DNA of 64,000 nt, taken from NCBI GenBank assembly GCA_031295385.1, contig JAUMOL010000018.1:1-64000 (forward strand), given 5' to 3'. The translations under genes were made by a program, and so were the position numbers. Below the pieces are notes generated by a model, which ran no database searches, was not told the DNA's origin, and saw only the letters and a program-made list of their open reading frames with translations. Of the stretch, positions 1-8,190 are shown one piece after another. The stretch comes from Collinsella sp. (lineage in GTDB: Bacteria; Actinomycetota; Coriobacteriia; Coriobacteriales; Coriobacteriaceae). Position 1 is the first letter of the stretch, and every line of letters starts with the position of its first letter.

Positions 1-100
1 GGCGACGATCGCCAAGTACATCAGGGAGCAGGAGTCCCACGACATCGCGCTGGACAAGCTGAGCGTGAAGGAGTACGAGGACCCCTTCAAGAGGGGGTGA
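1..100 (+). CDS. tnpA: IS200/IS605-family transposase TnpA, C-terminal fragment
   Basis: Reading from base 2, the window opens in a coding frame that ends at TGA 98-100. The 32 visible residues end in KLSVKEYEDPFKRG, which resembles the C-terminus of IS200-type Y1 (HUH) transposases that process single-stranded ends. The catalytic HUH and Tyr residues lie outside the window, so whether the gene is intact cannot be judged. The hairpin that follows at 213-235 fits the right end of this element class. No accessory tnpB is seen downstream. Confidence 0.7.
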   Translation, partial: ATIAKYIREQESHDIALDKLSVKEYEDPFKRG

Positions 101-240
101 TGCTGCCGGTTCGACCGGCGCGCCACGGGTCAAGATGCACTGGGCCTGGACGAAGTCCGGGCCCGCGCCTTTAGACGCGAGCCCGGGGCCCGTGGGTTAT
201 ACCCTAAGAGCAAACCACCCTTTTTAAGGGTGGTTCTGAT
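101..240 (+). mobile_element. Probable right end of the IS200/IS605 element
   Basis: After the transposase stop there are about 110 bases of GC-rich non-coding DNA, then a perfect 10-bp hairpin at 213-235 (AACCACCCTT, loop TTT, AAGGGTGGTT). IS200/IS605 elements end in subterminal hairpins recognised by TnpA rather than in terminal inverted repeats, so this is the likely right-end structure. The exact cleavage site cannot be set from one copy. Confidence 0.5.
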
Positions 241-792
241 TTGCCGTATCCGATCGCTAGTTCAAATGTGATTTCCTCGGGAATGCATCTAGAGGATGCC
301 GTGGGCCTGTTTCCTACCATGCGGCAATGGGTCCCATGGGGTGCGCCGTGCATTTTTTGGAGTATTCTGCAGTTCGAGTTGTCTGCATATGATTTGACGT
401 CGCCAACGGTGGCTTTCGGATATCCCTAGCGAGCGTTCTGAGTCAGATTTCGTCGTTTTCCGGAGCAGGGGCGCGTCATTCTCGCCATGTCGGAACCCAA
501 AATGACGCAGCGCCCTAAAGGTTTGCCCGCTCGGGGTATTGCTGGCGCGGTCACGTTGCAGAATACTCCGTTTTTTGTACGGGCCAGGATGGGGTACCTC
601 GGGAGAACACGGCGGTATCCCGTAAATATATACAATCTGTACCGTAATTTATACAAAACGAAGAGGCAGACAGCGTAGGGTTGGTGCATTGGGGTGCTTG
701 ATGCACCAAAATGGGGATCCCACGTGCCGTATACTTTGGCTGGATGTGAAAACGGCTTGACGCGTTGCCAGACGTAGGGGGAGGGTGTCTCG
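241..792. other. Intergenic region between the IS end and the ferredoxin gene
   Basis: No convincing gene is seen. Short open frames at 241-429 and 487-678 lack ribosome binding sites and protein-like composition. The section at 610-660 is AT-rich (tracts of ATATATACAA type). A palindrome at 681-709 and a TATACT hexamer at 730-735 probably form the promoter of the next gene. The stretch may be old flank of the insertion element. Confidence 0.5.
681..709. promoter_or_regulatory. Palindrome upstream of the ferredoxin gene
   Basis: TTGGTGCAT at 681-689 is matched by ATGCACCAA at 701-709. A -10-like TATACT lies at 730-735 with no good -35 hexamer at normal spacing, so the palindrome would be centred near -47, where an activator could bind. 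A similar TTGGTGCA/TGCACCAA pair follows the gene at 1566-1598. A role as operator is inference. Confidence 0.35.
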
Positions 793-1554
793 ATGAGCGT
801 ATTCGAAATTGTGTTTAGTCCGACGGGTGGAACGCAGAAGGTGTCTGGCCTTGTGGCCGGGGCACTGGACAAGAATACCGTTACCGTCGATCTGACCGAT
901 AGCGGGCTAGATTTCAGCGCTGTCTCGATGACTGAGGACGACGTGGCCGTAATCTCTGTGCCGGCGTATGCCGGTAGAATCCCGGCTGTGGTGGCTGACC
1001 GGTTGGGCATGGTTCACGGCAACGGAGCGCGGGCCGTTCTGGTGTGCGTCTACGGAAACCGCGCGTTTGAGGACACGCTCGTAGAGCTGGAGGACGTTGC
1101 GAAGCATGCGGGATTCCGGGTGATCGCGGCAGTTGCGGCCATTGCAGAACATTCCATTGCGCGACAGTTTGCTGCCGGTCGTCCGGATGCGCAGGATGCG
1201 GCGCAGCTCGCAGAGTTTGCGCAGCAAATTCAGCAAAAGCTGTTGGCCGAGGATACATCCGAGCCCTCTATTCCCGGCAATCGTCCTTATAAACAAGCCG
1301 GAGGTCACCGCATGGCACCCGAGGCAACAGGGGATTGTGTCTCCTGCGGTGCATGCGCCGCGGCGTGCCCCGTTTGTGCTATCGACAAGGGTGACCCCAA
1401 ACGAGCAGCTGGCGAGGCGTGCATCTCCTGCATGCGCTGCATTGCCGTATGTCCGCGAGGCGCTCGTAAGCTTGATCCCAACAAGCTATCCGCTGTTTCC
1501 CAGATGCTGAGCAAGGTTTGCGTCGCGCGGAAGGAATGCGAGCTCTTCATCTAG
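793..1554 (+). CDS. EFR1-type flavodoxin-ferredoxin fusion protein
   Basis: This 253-residue cytoplasmic protein starts with a flavodoxin-like FMN-binding domain (SPTGGTQKV near residues 10-18) of about 150 residues. It ends with a bacterial-type 2[4Fe-4S] ferredoxin domain: CVSCGACAAACPVCAID around residue 185 and CISCMRCIAVCPRGA around residue 215, giving two complete CxxCxxCxxxCP clusters. EFR1-family proteins move electrons between ferredoxin/flavodoxin pools in anaerobes; the partner is unknown. The ATG follows a strong GGGGGAGGG site. It is a single-gene unit upstream of the hydrogenase operon, so a shared role in electron supply is plausible but inferred. Confidence 0.85.
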   Translation: MSVFEIVFSPTGGTQKVSGLVAGALDKNTVTVDLTDSGLDFSAVSMTEDDVAVISVPAYAGRIPAVVADRLGMVHGNGARAVLVCVYGNRAFEDTLVELEDVAKHAGFRVIAAVAAIAEHSIARQFAAGRPDAQDAAQLAEFAQQIQQKLLAEDTSEPSIPGNRPYKQAGGHRMAPEATGDCVSCGACAAACPVCAIDKGDPKRAAGEACISCMRCIAVCPRGARKLDPNKLSAVSQMLSKVCVARKECELFI

Positions 1555-1565
1555 CGCAAGTGAGA

Positions 1566-1598
1566 TTGGTGCAAACAAACCTGGCCCTTTTGCACCAA
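1566..1598. repeat. TTGGTGCA...TGCACCAA inverted repeat after the ferredoxin gene
   Basis: TTGGTGCAAA and TTTTGCACCAA face each other across about 12 bases, 12 bp after the stop codon. It could fold as a terminator stem but lacks a T-tract on the plus strand. The same palindrome core lies upstream of the gene at 681-709. Confidence 0.4.
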
Positions 1599-1602
1599 AA
1601 AC

Positions 1603-1664
1603 GATCCGTTTTCCTCCGTTCCCAAGGGATCATGTGATCCGAAGGGGACGGAGGAAAACGGATC
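1603..1664. repeat. Dispersed palindromic element, copy 1
   Basis: Two 30-nt arms in inverted orientation (1603-1632 and 1635-1664) each contain GATCCGTTTTCCTCCGT; they differ at a few positions. The same unit recurs at 20664-20748 with arms in the opposite order and as a single arm at 7998-8026. All copies are intergenic, which suggests a small palindromic repeat family (REP- or MITE-like). Confidence 0.65.
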
Positions 1665-1894
1665 AAAAAGGAAAAATAGTAAGGCGCTCTTTTTCACATT
1701 GAATATTGCAATTTGGTAACGCGTTTTATCAAATATGGCATTTATCTGCGATAATGTTCATTTTCACCGCTGATGGTGACATTTCATACCGCCTGCCGAA
1801 CCGTATGGAGACCTCACAACTTTTTAGGTCAGTGTTGTGCGTGTAGCAATTTCGCCCGGCCTCGCCTCCGGGCTGCCATGTGAGAGGGGATCTT
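1665..1894 (+). promoter_or_regulatory. Promoter and leader region of the hydrogenase operon
   Basis: AT-rich DNA contains TTATCA (1726-1731), 18 bases, then GATAAT (1750-1755), a plausible -35/-10 pair. Just downstream is the inverted repeat TCACC-N6-GGTGA (1764-1779), which would overlap the start of transcription and could be an operator. A small 6-bp GC stem (1854-1873) precedes the ribosome binding site GAGAGGGGA. The signals are read by eye only. Confidence 0.35.
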
Positions 1895-3727
1895 ATGGCT
1901 CGACTGCATGTAATGGAACGCAGCCACGCTAAGGCCGTCATGGACGACCTGCACGATGCGCTCGGACGTCGTCTGGCGGTGAGCTCGCTCGCCCCGTGTC
2001 CCGTGGAGTTTACGGCAGCGCTCGTCAACCTGTGCTCCACCCAGAGCTGCGGCAAGTGCACGCCCTGCCGCGTGGGCCTAAGCGCGCTGAGCGACCTGCT
2101 CGCCGATGTGCTCGAAGGGCGTGCCGATGAGTCTACGCTCAACCTGATTGAGCGCACGGCCCGCACCATCTACCTTTCGAGCGACTGCGCCATCGGCTAC
2201 GAAGCCGGCGCCATGGCGCTTACTGCTATCCGCGGTTTTCGCGACGATTTTGAGCACCACATTCGTGAGCACTCCTGCGGCTTTGATCGCGAGGCACGTG
2301 TCCCGTGCGTCTCGGGCTGCCCGGCGCACGTCGACATTCCCGGTTACATCTCGCTCGTCGAGGCCGGCCGCTATGCCGATGCCGTCAAGGTCATCCGCAA
2401 GAATAACCCGCTGCCGCTCGTCTGCGGCCTGGTGTGCGAGCATCCCTGCGAGATGCACTGTCGCCGCGGCATGGTCGACGACCCCATGAACATCCTCGCC
2501 CTCAAGCGTTTTGCCGTTGAGCACAGTGACCTCAACGACCACAAGCCGCATGTAGTGGACAACACCGGTAAGCGCGTCGCCGTGATCGGCGGCGGCCCGG
2601 CCGGCCTTTCCTGTGCCTACTACCTGGCCGTGATGGGCCACAAGGTGACCATTTTTGAGCAGCGCCACCACTTGGGCGGCATGCTGCGCTACGGCATCCC
2701 CAGCTATCGTCTGCCGCGCGAGCGCCTGCAGGCCGAGATCGACTGGATCTTGAGCGCCGGCATCGACGTGGAGCTCGACCACTCCGTGAGCGGCGAGGAG
2801 CTTGCCCGCCTGCGCGACGAGTTCGATGCCGTCTACCTGGCCATCGGTGCCCATAGCGACAAGAAGCTCGGCCTTCCGGGCGAAGAGGCGCCCGGCGTGG
2901 AGTCGGCCGTCAAGATGCTGCGCGCCATCGGAGACGACGAGCTGCCCGACCTGAGCGGCCAGCGCGTGTGCGTCATCGGCGGCGGCAACGTGGCCATGGA
3001 CGTGGCGCGCTCTGCCGTGCGTTGCGGTGCCGAAAAGGTAAGCATCGTCTACCGCCGTCGCATCTGCGATATGACGGCTCAGGACGCCGAGATCGCCGGC
3101 GCCCAGGCCGAGGGTTGCGAGGTTCTGGAGCTCACGGCGCCGCTCGGTATAGAGACGGGCGAGGACGGTCGCGTGAGCGGCCTGCGCGTGCAACCGCAGA
3201 TTATCGGCGAGCCCCGCCGCGGTCGTCCGGCTCCGCGTGCCGCCGCTACGCCCGAGCGCGTCATCCCCTGCGAGCGCGTGTTTGTCGCCATTGGTCAGGA
3301 CATCGATTCCAAGCCGTTTGAGGACATGGGCATCGCCTGCAAGTGGGGTCGCGTCGTCACCGATTCGGACGGCGCCGTGCCCAACTTCGATGGCCTCTTT
3401 AGCGGCGGCGACTGCCAGACCGGCCCCGCCACCGTCATCCGCGCCATCAATGCCGGCCGCGTGGCTTCGGCAAACATCGACCGCTACCTGGGCTTTGACC
3501 ACAAGATCAAGCTCGACGTGGAGCTGCCGACCGTTCAGTTTAAGGGCAAGCACGAGTGCGGCCGCTGCGAGCTGGGCGAGCGCGAGGCCGGCGAGCGCAT
3601 TCACGATTGGAATCTGGTCGAACAGGGCCTTACCGAGCAGGAGGCGCGCCAGGAGGCGAGCCGCTGCCTGCGCTGCGACCACTTTGGCTTTGGCGCGTTC
3701 CGCGGAGGGAGGAACCTGGAATGGTAG
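1895..3727 (+). CDS. NuoF-C-terminal/GltD-like NAD(P)-flavoprotein partner of [FeFe]-hydrogenase
   Basis: The 610-residue protein joins two redox modules. The N-terminal ~115 residues resemble the [4Fe-4S] helical end of NuoF (SCGKCTPCRVG, then a fourth Cys in SSDCAIGYEAG). The rest is a GltD-type oxidoreductase: a Cys-rich 2[4Fe-4S] segment (CVSGCPAH ... CGLVCEHPCEMHC), an FAD site (VAVIGGGPAGLSCAYYL), an NAD(P) site (VCVIGGGNVAMDVARSA), the flavin-binding GGDCQTGPATVI, and a final CxxC pair (CLRCD). It most likely passes electrons between NAD(P)H and the hydrogenase encoded directly downstream, whose start overlaps this stop by 7 bp. ATG 1895 is preferred over GTG 1880 because the GAGAGGGGA site sits 4-5 bases before it. 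Whether NADH or NADPH is used cannot be read from the sequence. Confidence 0.8.
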   Translation: MARLHVMERSHAKAVMDDLHDALGRRLAVSSLAPCPVEFTAALVNLCSTQSCGKCTPCRVGLSALSDLLADVLEGRADESTLNLIERTARTIYLSSDCAIGYEAGAMALTAIRGFRDDFEHHIREHSCGFDREARVPCVSGCPAHVDIPGYISLVEAGRYADAVKVIRKNNPLPLVCGLVCEHPCEMHCRRGMVDDPMNILALKRFAVEHSDLNDHKPHVVDNTGKRVAVIGGGPAGLSCAYYLAVMGHKVTIFEQRHHLGGMLRYGIPSYRLPRERLQAEIDWILSAGIDVELDHSVSGEELARLRDEFDAVYLAIGAHSDKKLGLPGEEAPGVESAVKMLRAIGDDELPDLSGQRVCVIGGGNVAMDVARSAVRCGAEKVSIVYRRRICDMTAQDAEIAGAQAEGCEVLELTAPLGIETGEDGRVSGLRVQPQIIGEPRRGRPAPRAAATPERVIPCERVFVAIGQDIDSKPFEDMGIACKWGRVVTDSDGAVPNFDGLFSGGDCQTGPATVIRAINAGRVASANIDRYLGFDHKIKLDVELPTVQFKGKHECGRCELGEREAGERIHDWNLVEQGLTEQEARQEASRCLRCDHFGFGAFRGGRNLEW

Positions 3728-5532
3728 AGCTCAACAAAACCACCGTCGGCGACAACAGCGAAAACGGAGCGCACAACATGGTCAAGCTCACTATCGATAA
3801 TTGCGAGGTCGTGGTTCCCGAGCATACCACGATCCTGGATGCGGCCAAGTCCGTCGGCATCCAGATTCCCACCCTGTGCTATCTGCGCGATCTGAACGAG
3901 ATCGGTGGCTGCCGCGTGTGCGTGGTCGAGGTTGAGGGCTGCGACCAGCTGGTTGCCGCCTGCAACAACTACGTGCTCGACGGCATGGTGGTCCACACCA
4001 ACAGCCCCAAGGCCCGCGAGGCCCGTCGCACCAACGTGCAGCTGCTGCTGTCCCAGCACGATTCGCAGTGCACGAGCTGCGTGCGCAGCGGCAACTGCAA
4101 CCTGCAGACCATCGCCAACGACCTGGGCATTTTCTATCTGCCGTATCAAAGGCATTTGACGGGCGAGGGTTGGGATTTCGATTTTCCCATCATCCGCGAA
4201 AACGACAAGTGCATTAAATGCATGCGCTGTATCAAGGTGTGCGAGAGCGTGCAGGGGCTAGGGATTTGGGACCTGACCAACCGCGCCACGCATACCGCCG
4301 TGGGTACCCGCGGGCGCGCGCCGATCGGCAAGACCGATTGCGTCGCGTGCGGCCAGTGCATAACGCATTGCCCGACGGGCGCACTGCGCGAGCGCGACGA
4401 TACCGAGACCGTGTTCGATGCTCTCGCCGATCCCGACAAGATCGTGCTGGTGCAGATTGCGCCGGCCGTGCGCAGCGCCTGGGGCGAGGAGCTCGGCATA
4501 TCTCGCGAGGAGGCTACCGTTGAGCGCTTGGCTTGCGCGCTGCGCCGCGTTGGCTTTGAGTACGTGTTCGATACCGATTTCTCGGCCGACCTCACCATTA
4601 TGGAAGAGGGCTCCGAGCTGCTCAAGCGCCTGGGCGAGGCCGCCAAGGGCGAGGGCGACAGCCGCAGCTGGCCCATGTTCACGAGCTGCTGCCCGGGCTG
4701 GGTACGCTTTGTGAAGGCGCGTTACCCCGAGTTTGTCGACAGCCTGTCCACGTCCAAGTCGCCGCAGCAGATGTTCGGCGCCATCGCCAAGACCTACTAC
4801 GCCAAGGTGCTGGGCGTGGAGCCCGAGCGCCTGTTTGTGGTGTCCGTGATGCCGTGCACGGCCAAGAAGGCCGAGTGCGCGCTGCCGAGCATGGTGGGCG
4901 AGGGCGGCACGCCCGATGTGGACGTTGCGCTGACGGTGCGCGAGATGGTGCGCATGGTCCGCGCGAGCCACGTGAGCGTGGATACGCTAGTTGAGGAGCC
5001 GCTCGATACGCCGCTGGGCTTTGGCACGGGTGCGGGCGTGATCTTTGGCGCCACGGGCGGTGTGATGGAAGCTGCTGTGCGCTCGGCATATTACCTGGTG
5101 ACGGGTAAGAACCCGGATGCCGATTTCTTTACTGACGTGCGCGGACTCGACGGCTGGAAGGAAGCCGTCGCCGATATCGATGGCACTAAGGTGCGCGTCG
5201 CCGTGGCACACGGGCTGGGCAACGCTGAACGTCTGCTCGACGCGATTCGCGACGGCCGTGTGAGCTATGACTTCGTTGAGGTTATGGCGTGCCCGGGCGG
5301 CTGCGTCGGTGGCGGCGGTCAGCCCATCCACGACGGCTGCGCGCTGGCAGCCGAGCGTGGCCAGGTGCTCTGGGGCCTGGATGCCGCTGCGGACATTCGC
5401 TTCTCGCACGAGAATCCCGATGTCCAGGCGTGCTACCGCGAGTTCTTGGGCGAGCCGCTCTCGCCGCTGGCCGAGGAGCTGCTGCATACCGACCATCACG
5501 CATGGACGATGCCCAACGAGGGGGTGTGCTAA
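3721..5532 (+). CDS. [FeFe]-hydrogenase catalytic subunit, group A type
   Basis: This 603-residue protein reversibly reduces protons to H2. Domains in order: N-terminal [2Fe-2S] ferredoxin (CYLRDLNEIGGCRVC), a His/Cys3 [4Fe-4S] site (HDSQCTSCVRSGNC), a 2[4Fe-4S] ferredoxin (CIKCMRCIKVC and CVACGQCITHC), and the H-cluster domain with L1 TSCCPGW, L2 MPCTAKKAE and L3 MACPGGCVGGGGQP. All ligands expected for an active enzyme are present. The ATG at 3721 has a GGAGGGAGG site 8 bases upstream; a second in-frame ATG at 3778 (MVKLTIDN) is also possible and would match the family's usual N-terminus better. It is translationally coupled to the flavoprotein. The maturases HydE, HydF and HydG are not in the window. 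Confidence 0.92.
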   Translation: MVELNKTTVGDNSENGAHNMVKLTIDNCEVVVPEHTTILDAAKSVGIQIPTLCYLRDLNEIGGCRVCVVEVEGCDQLVAACNNYVLDGMVVHTNSPKAREARRTNVQLLLSQHDSQCTSCVRSGNCNLQTIANDLGIFYLPYQRHLTGEGWDFDFPIIRENDKCIKCMRCIKVCESVQGLGIWDLTNRATHTAVGTRGRAPIGKTDCVACGQCITHCPTGALRERDDTETVFDALADPDKIVLVQIAPAVRSAWGEELGISREEATVERLACALRRVGFEYVFDTDFSADLTIMEEGSELLKRLGEAAKGEGDSRSWPMFTSCCPGWVRFVKARYPEFVDSLSTSKSPQQMFGAIAKTYYAKVLGVEPERLFVVSVMPCTAKKAECALPSMVGEGGTPDVDVALTVREMVRMVRASHVSVDTLVEEPLDTPLGFGTGAGVIFGATGGVMEAAVRSAYYLVTGKNPDADFFTDVRGLDGWKEAVADIDGTKVRVAVAHGLGNAERLLDAIRDGRVSYDFVEVMACPGGCVGGGGQPIHDGCALAAERGQVLWGLDAAADIRFSHENPDVQACYREFLGEPLSPLAEELLHTDHHAWTMPNEGVC

Positions 5533-5534
5533 CG

Positions 5535-6593
5535 ATGCGCGCGTTTGATGCTGAGATGACGCGCCGAGGATTTGCCTCGGCGCTTGCCGCAGGCGCGTTG
5601 TCGCTCGCACTGGTTGGCTGTGGCGGCGGAGCTGCGGGGGTGGGGTCTGCTGCGGGCTCGGCTGCCGGGTCTGCCGCTGACGGTGCCGCTGTCGAGCCGG
5701 TCGAGGTGCACGTCGCCTCGCTCAAGGGTCCGACGTCGATCGGTCTGGTGCAGTTTATGGACCGGGCGGCCGATGGTGAGACGGGCAATGAGTTCGACTT
5801 TGCGATCAGCGCCGCAGCCGATGAAATCGTGCCCAAGGTGATTCAGGGCGATGTCGACATTGCCCTGGTACCCGCTAACGTGGCGAGCGTTCTCTACAAC
5901 AAGACCGAGGGCGCGGTGCAGGTCATTGACATCAACACGCTGGGCGTGCTGAGCGTGGTGACGGGCGACGCGAGCGTGGCCTCGTTTGGTGACCTGGCGG
6001 GTCGCACCGTCTACATGACGGGCAAGGGCACCACGCCAGAGTACGTCATGAACTATCTGCTGGAGCGCGCGGGCCTGACCGGCCAGGTGGCGCTTGAGTT
6101 TAAGAGCGAGCCCACCGAGGTGCTCTCGGCGCTGCTTGCCGACCCGTCTGCCGTGGGCGTGCTGCCCGAGCCGTTCAAGACCGCTGCCATCGCAAAGAGC
6201 GAGGGCAAGCTGTCGGCGCCGGTGAGCCTGACCGATGCGTGGGACGAACTGGCGGGTGACACGGGCTCCCGTTTGCTGACGGGCGTGACCGTGGTGCGCC
6301 GAGCCTTTGCTGAGGAGCATCCCGAGGCCGTGGCGGAATTCGTGAGCTGCCATGCGGCGAGCGTCGAGGCCGTCAACGCGGCGCCGGCAGACTGGGCGCA
6401 GGCCGTGGTCAATGCGGGCATCGTGGATAACGCCACGATTGCCGAAAAGGCGATTCCCGGGTGCACGCTTGTGTGCCAGACGGGGAAGGATATGAAGGCG
6501 GCGCTCGGTGGGTACCTGCAGGTGCTGGCCGATGCGGACGCGAGCGCCGTGGGCGGCAAGCTCCCGGCTGACGATTTCTACTACATGGAGTAG
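5535..6593 (+). CDS. ABC-transporter solute-binding lipoprotein
   Basis: The 352-residue protein starts 2 bases after the hydrogenase stop. Its N-terminus has a twin-Arg-like TRRGF, a hydrophobic stretch and the lipobox LVGC (Cys ~29), so it is probably a membrane-anchored lipoprotein. The mature part follows the SsuA/ThiY/NitT-type periplasmic-binding fold: GDVDIALVPANVASVLYNK, a GRTVYMTGKGTTPEY loop, and VGVLPEPFKTAAI. The ligand is unknown; families with this fold bind sulfonates, pyrimidine precursors or nitrate. The next gene supplies permease and ATPase, so together they make a complete importer within the hydrogenase operon. Confidence 0.8.
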   Translation: MRAFDAEMTRRGFASALAAGALSLALVGCGGGAAGVGSAAGSAAGSAADGAAVEPVEVHVASLKGPTSIGLVQFMDRAADGETGNEFDFAISAAADEIVPKVIQGDVDIALVPANVASVLYNKTEGAVQVIDINTLGVLSVVTGDASVASFGDLAGRTVYMTGKGTTPEYVMNYLLERAGLTGQVALEFKSEPTEVLSALLADPSAVGVLPEPFKTAAIAKSEGKLSAPVSLTDAWDELAGDTGSRLLTGVTVVRRAFAEEHPEAVAEFVSCHAASVEAVNAAPADWAQAVVNAGIVDNATIAEKAIPGCTLVCQTGKDMKAALGGYLQVLADADASAVGGKLPADDFYYME

Positions 6594-6596
6594 CCC

Positions 6597-7976
6597 GTGC
6601 GTGCGTTTGCTCGACAAATGACAGAGCGTATGAAGGCGGTGGCGGCAGCAGGTGCCGTTGCCGCCTTTTGGCTTGCCGTGTGGGTGCTGGTGGCGGGTCT
6701 CGTGGCGCAGCCGTTGATTTTGCCGGGGCCGGGCGCTGTCGTGGTGGTGTTGCTGCGACTGGTATGCGATGCCGGCACATGGGCGATTCTGGCGGGCTCG
6801 GGTGCGCGAATCTTGGGCGGGCTGGCGCTTGCCGCGGTGTGCGGCGGCGTGATGGCGGGAGCCTCGGTGCGGTCGCGGACGTTTGCCCGCCTGGTGGCGC
6901 CGGCGCTTTCGTTTGTTAAGGCGACACCGGTTGCCTGCGTGGTGGTCCTGCTGCTCATTTGGTTGGGATCGGCGCGTGTGAGCATTGCGGCGGTCTTTTT
7001 GATGGCGCTGCCGGGCGTGTATTTTTCGCTGGCCGAGGGCTTGGCACAAGTGGATAAACCGCTGGAGCAGATGTTCCGTCTGCATGGCGTGCGGGGTTGG
7101 CGTCTGTTTTGCGCCCACACCTGGCGCGAAGTCCTGTCGTTTGCGCTTTCGTGCGCCCGTGCCGTGATTGGCATGAGCTGGAAGGCCGGCGTGGCGGCGG
7201 AGCTGATCGGCATGGCGGCGGGCACCGTGGGCGAACGCATCTATCAGGCGAAGCTGCTCATCGAGACGGCTGATCTGCTGGCGTGGACCGTGTTGGTCGT
7301 TGCCGCCTCGTGGGCGTGTGAGCGCGTGCTGGTGTGGCTGCTGCGGGTTTCGGGACCCGTGGCGTGGCGCGCGGCCGTGCGGGCACATGGGCATGGACTG
7401 CGCGGGCGTGCGGGCGGCTCTGCTGGTGGCGGGGCTGCGGCGGAGCTTGCGCTCGCCGTGGGCGATCGGGCGCCCTTGGCGCCGGCGCTCGACGGGCTGG
7501 TGCTTCGTGTGCCCGCCGGTGGGCGCGCCTGCGTGATGGGCGCCTCTGGCGTGGGCAAGTCGACGCTGCTTGCGCTGGCGGCGGGGGAGTGCGCGCCGTG
7601 CTCCATGGTGTTTCAGGATATGCGCCTGGTAGAGGGCGCCTCGGCTTTGGATAACGTGCTGGTGTGCGCAGACGCGCGCGTGGACGCCTCGAGTACCGCA
7701 GCCCTGTTGCGCCTACTGGTGCCGGGGGTCGATGTGCATGCTCGTGTGGCCGAGCTTTCGGGCGGGCAGCGCCGTCGCGTCGAGATTGCCCGAGCTCTGC
7801 TGTGCCCAGGCGACGCGGTGATTCTGGACGAGCCCTTTACCGGTCTAGACATCGCTGCGCGCGACGCATGCGCCGAGGTCGTGCGCGACTTGCTCGACGG
7901 CCGCATGCTGTTGCTTGCTACGCACGATGCCGTCGACGCTCAGGCCCTCAATATCTCGGACATCATCACGCTCTAA
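6597..7976 (+). CDS. ABC transporter permease-ATPase fusion (SsuC-SsuB/TauCB-like)
   Basis: This 459-residue protein begins at GTG 6597, 3 bases after the binding-protein stop, with GGAG overlapping that stop. Residues ~1-250 are a membrane permease with about six hydrophobic segments and the coupling-loop region (EQMFRLHGVRGWRLF near 157-171). Residues ~290-459 are an ABC ATPase: Walker A GASGVGKST (315-323), Q-loop Gln 340, signature LSGGQ (387-391), Walker B AVILDEP (407-413), H-loop His 443. The interval between Walker A and the Q-loop is unusually short, so the ATPase is compact. In most relatives of this importer class permease and ATPase are separate genes. The substrate is not known. 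Confidence 0.82.
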   Translation: MRAFARQMTERMKAVAAAGAVAAFWLAVWVLVAGLVAQPLILPGPGAVVVVLLRLVCDAGTWAILAGSGARILGGLALAAVCGGVMAGASVRSRTFARLVAPALSFVKATPVACVVVLLLIWLGSARVSIAAVFLMALPGVYFSLAEGLAQVDKPLEQMFRLHGVRGWRLFCAHTWREVLSFALSCARAVIGMSWKAGVAAELIGMAAGTVGERIYQAKLLIETADLLAWTVLVVAASWACERVLVWLLRVSGPVAWRAAVRAHGHGLRGRAGGSAGGGAAAELALAVGDRAPLAPALDGLVLRVPAGGRACVMGASGVGKSTLLALAAGECAPCSMVFQDMRLVEGASALDNVLVCADARVDASSTAALLRLLVPGVDVHARVAELSGGQRRRVEIARALLCPGDAVILDEPFTGLDIAARDACAEVVRDLLDGRMLLLATHDAVDAQALNISDIITL

Positions 7977-7997
7977 ATACTTACTCAGCAACAAATT

Positions 7998-8026
7998 GAT
8001 CCGTTTTTCTCCGTCCCCATGGGGTC
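7998..8026. repeat. Dispersed palindromic element, single arm
   Basis: TGATCCGTTTTTCTCCGTCC followed by CCATGGGG matches one arm of the elements at 1603 and 20664. The matching inverted arm is absent here, so this is a solo or decayed copy. It lies 22 bases after the ABC fusion gene. Confidence 0.5.
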
Positions 8027-8050
8027 GGGTATGGTATTCTATCTGTGGGG

Positions 8051-8080
8051 TAATACTTAGGAATACCAAGTAATACCAAC
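8051..8080 (+). promoter_or_regulatory. Three helically phased AATAC repeats upstream of the RelB/DinJ-like gene
   Basis: TAATACTTAG, GAATACCAAG and TAATACCAAC follow each other at an exact 10-bp step, so the AATAC core falls on one face of the helix. Ribbon-helix-helix antitoxins often bind short tandem operators in their own promoters, and the next gene encodes such a protein 110 bp downstream. Operator function is inferred. Confidence 0.4.
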
Positions 8081-8190
8081 GCCGTAGAACAAACTCCAGA
8101 TGCGGGCCAATCGGGTTGCCTTCACAGCCCGTCGCCCAGCCGCGCGGCCCGCATCTATCCGCACTACCGTCGTTTCAAAAAGGAAGCGCC

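Noticed and set aside
241..678. Two short frames after the IS end
   Set aside because: No ribosome binding site and composition not protein-like; probably old non-coding flank.
2078..3682. 534-codon frame antisense to the NuoF/GltD-like gene
   Set aside because: Low-complexity Ala/His composition, no ribosome site; the sense strand has clear Fe-S and nucleotide-binding motifs.
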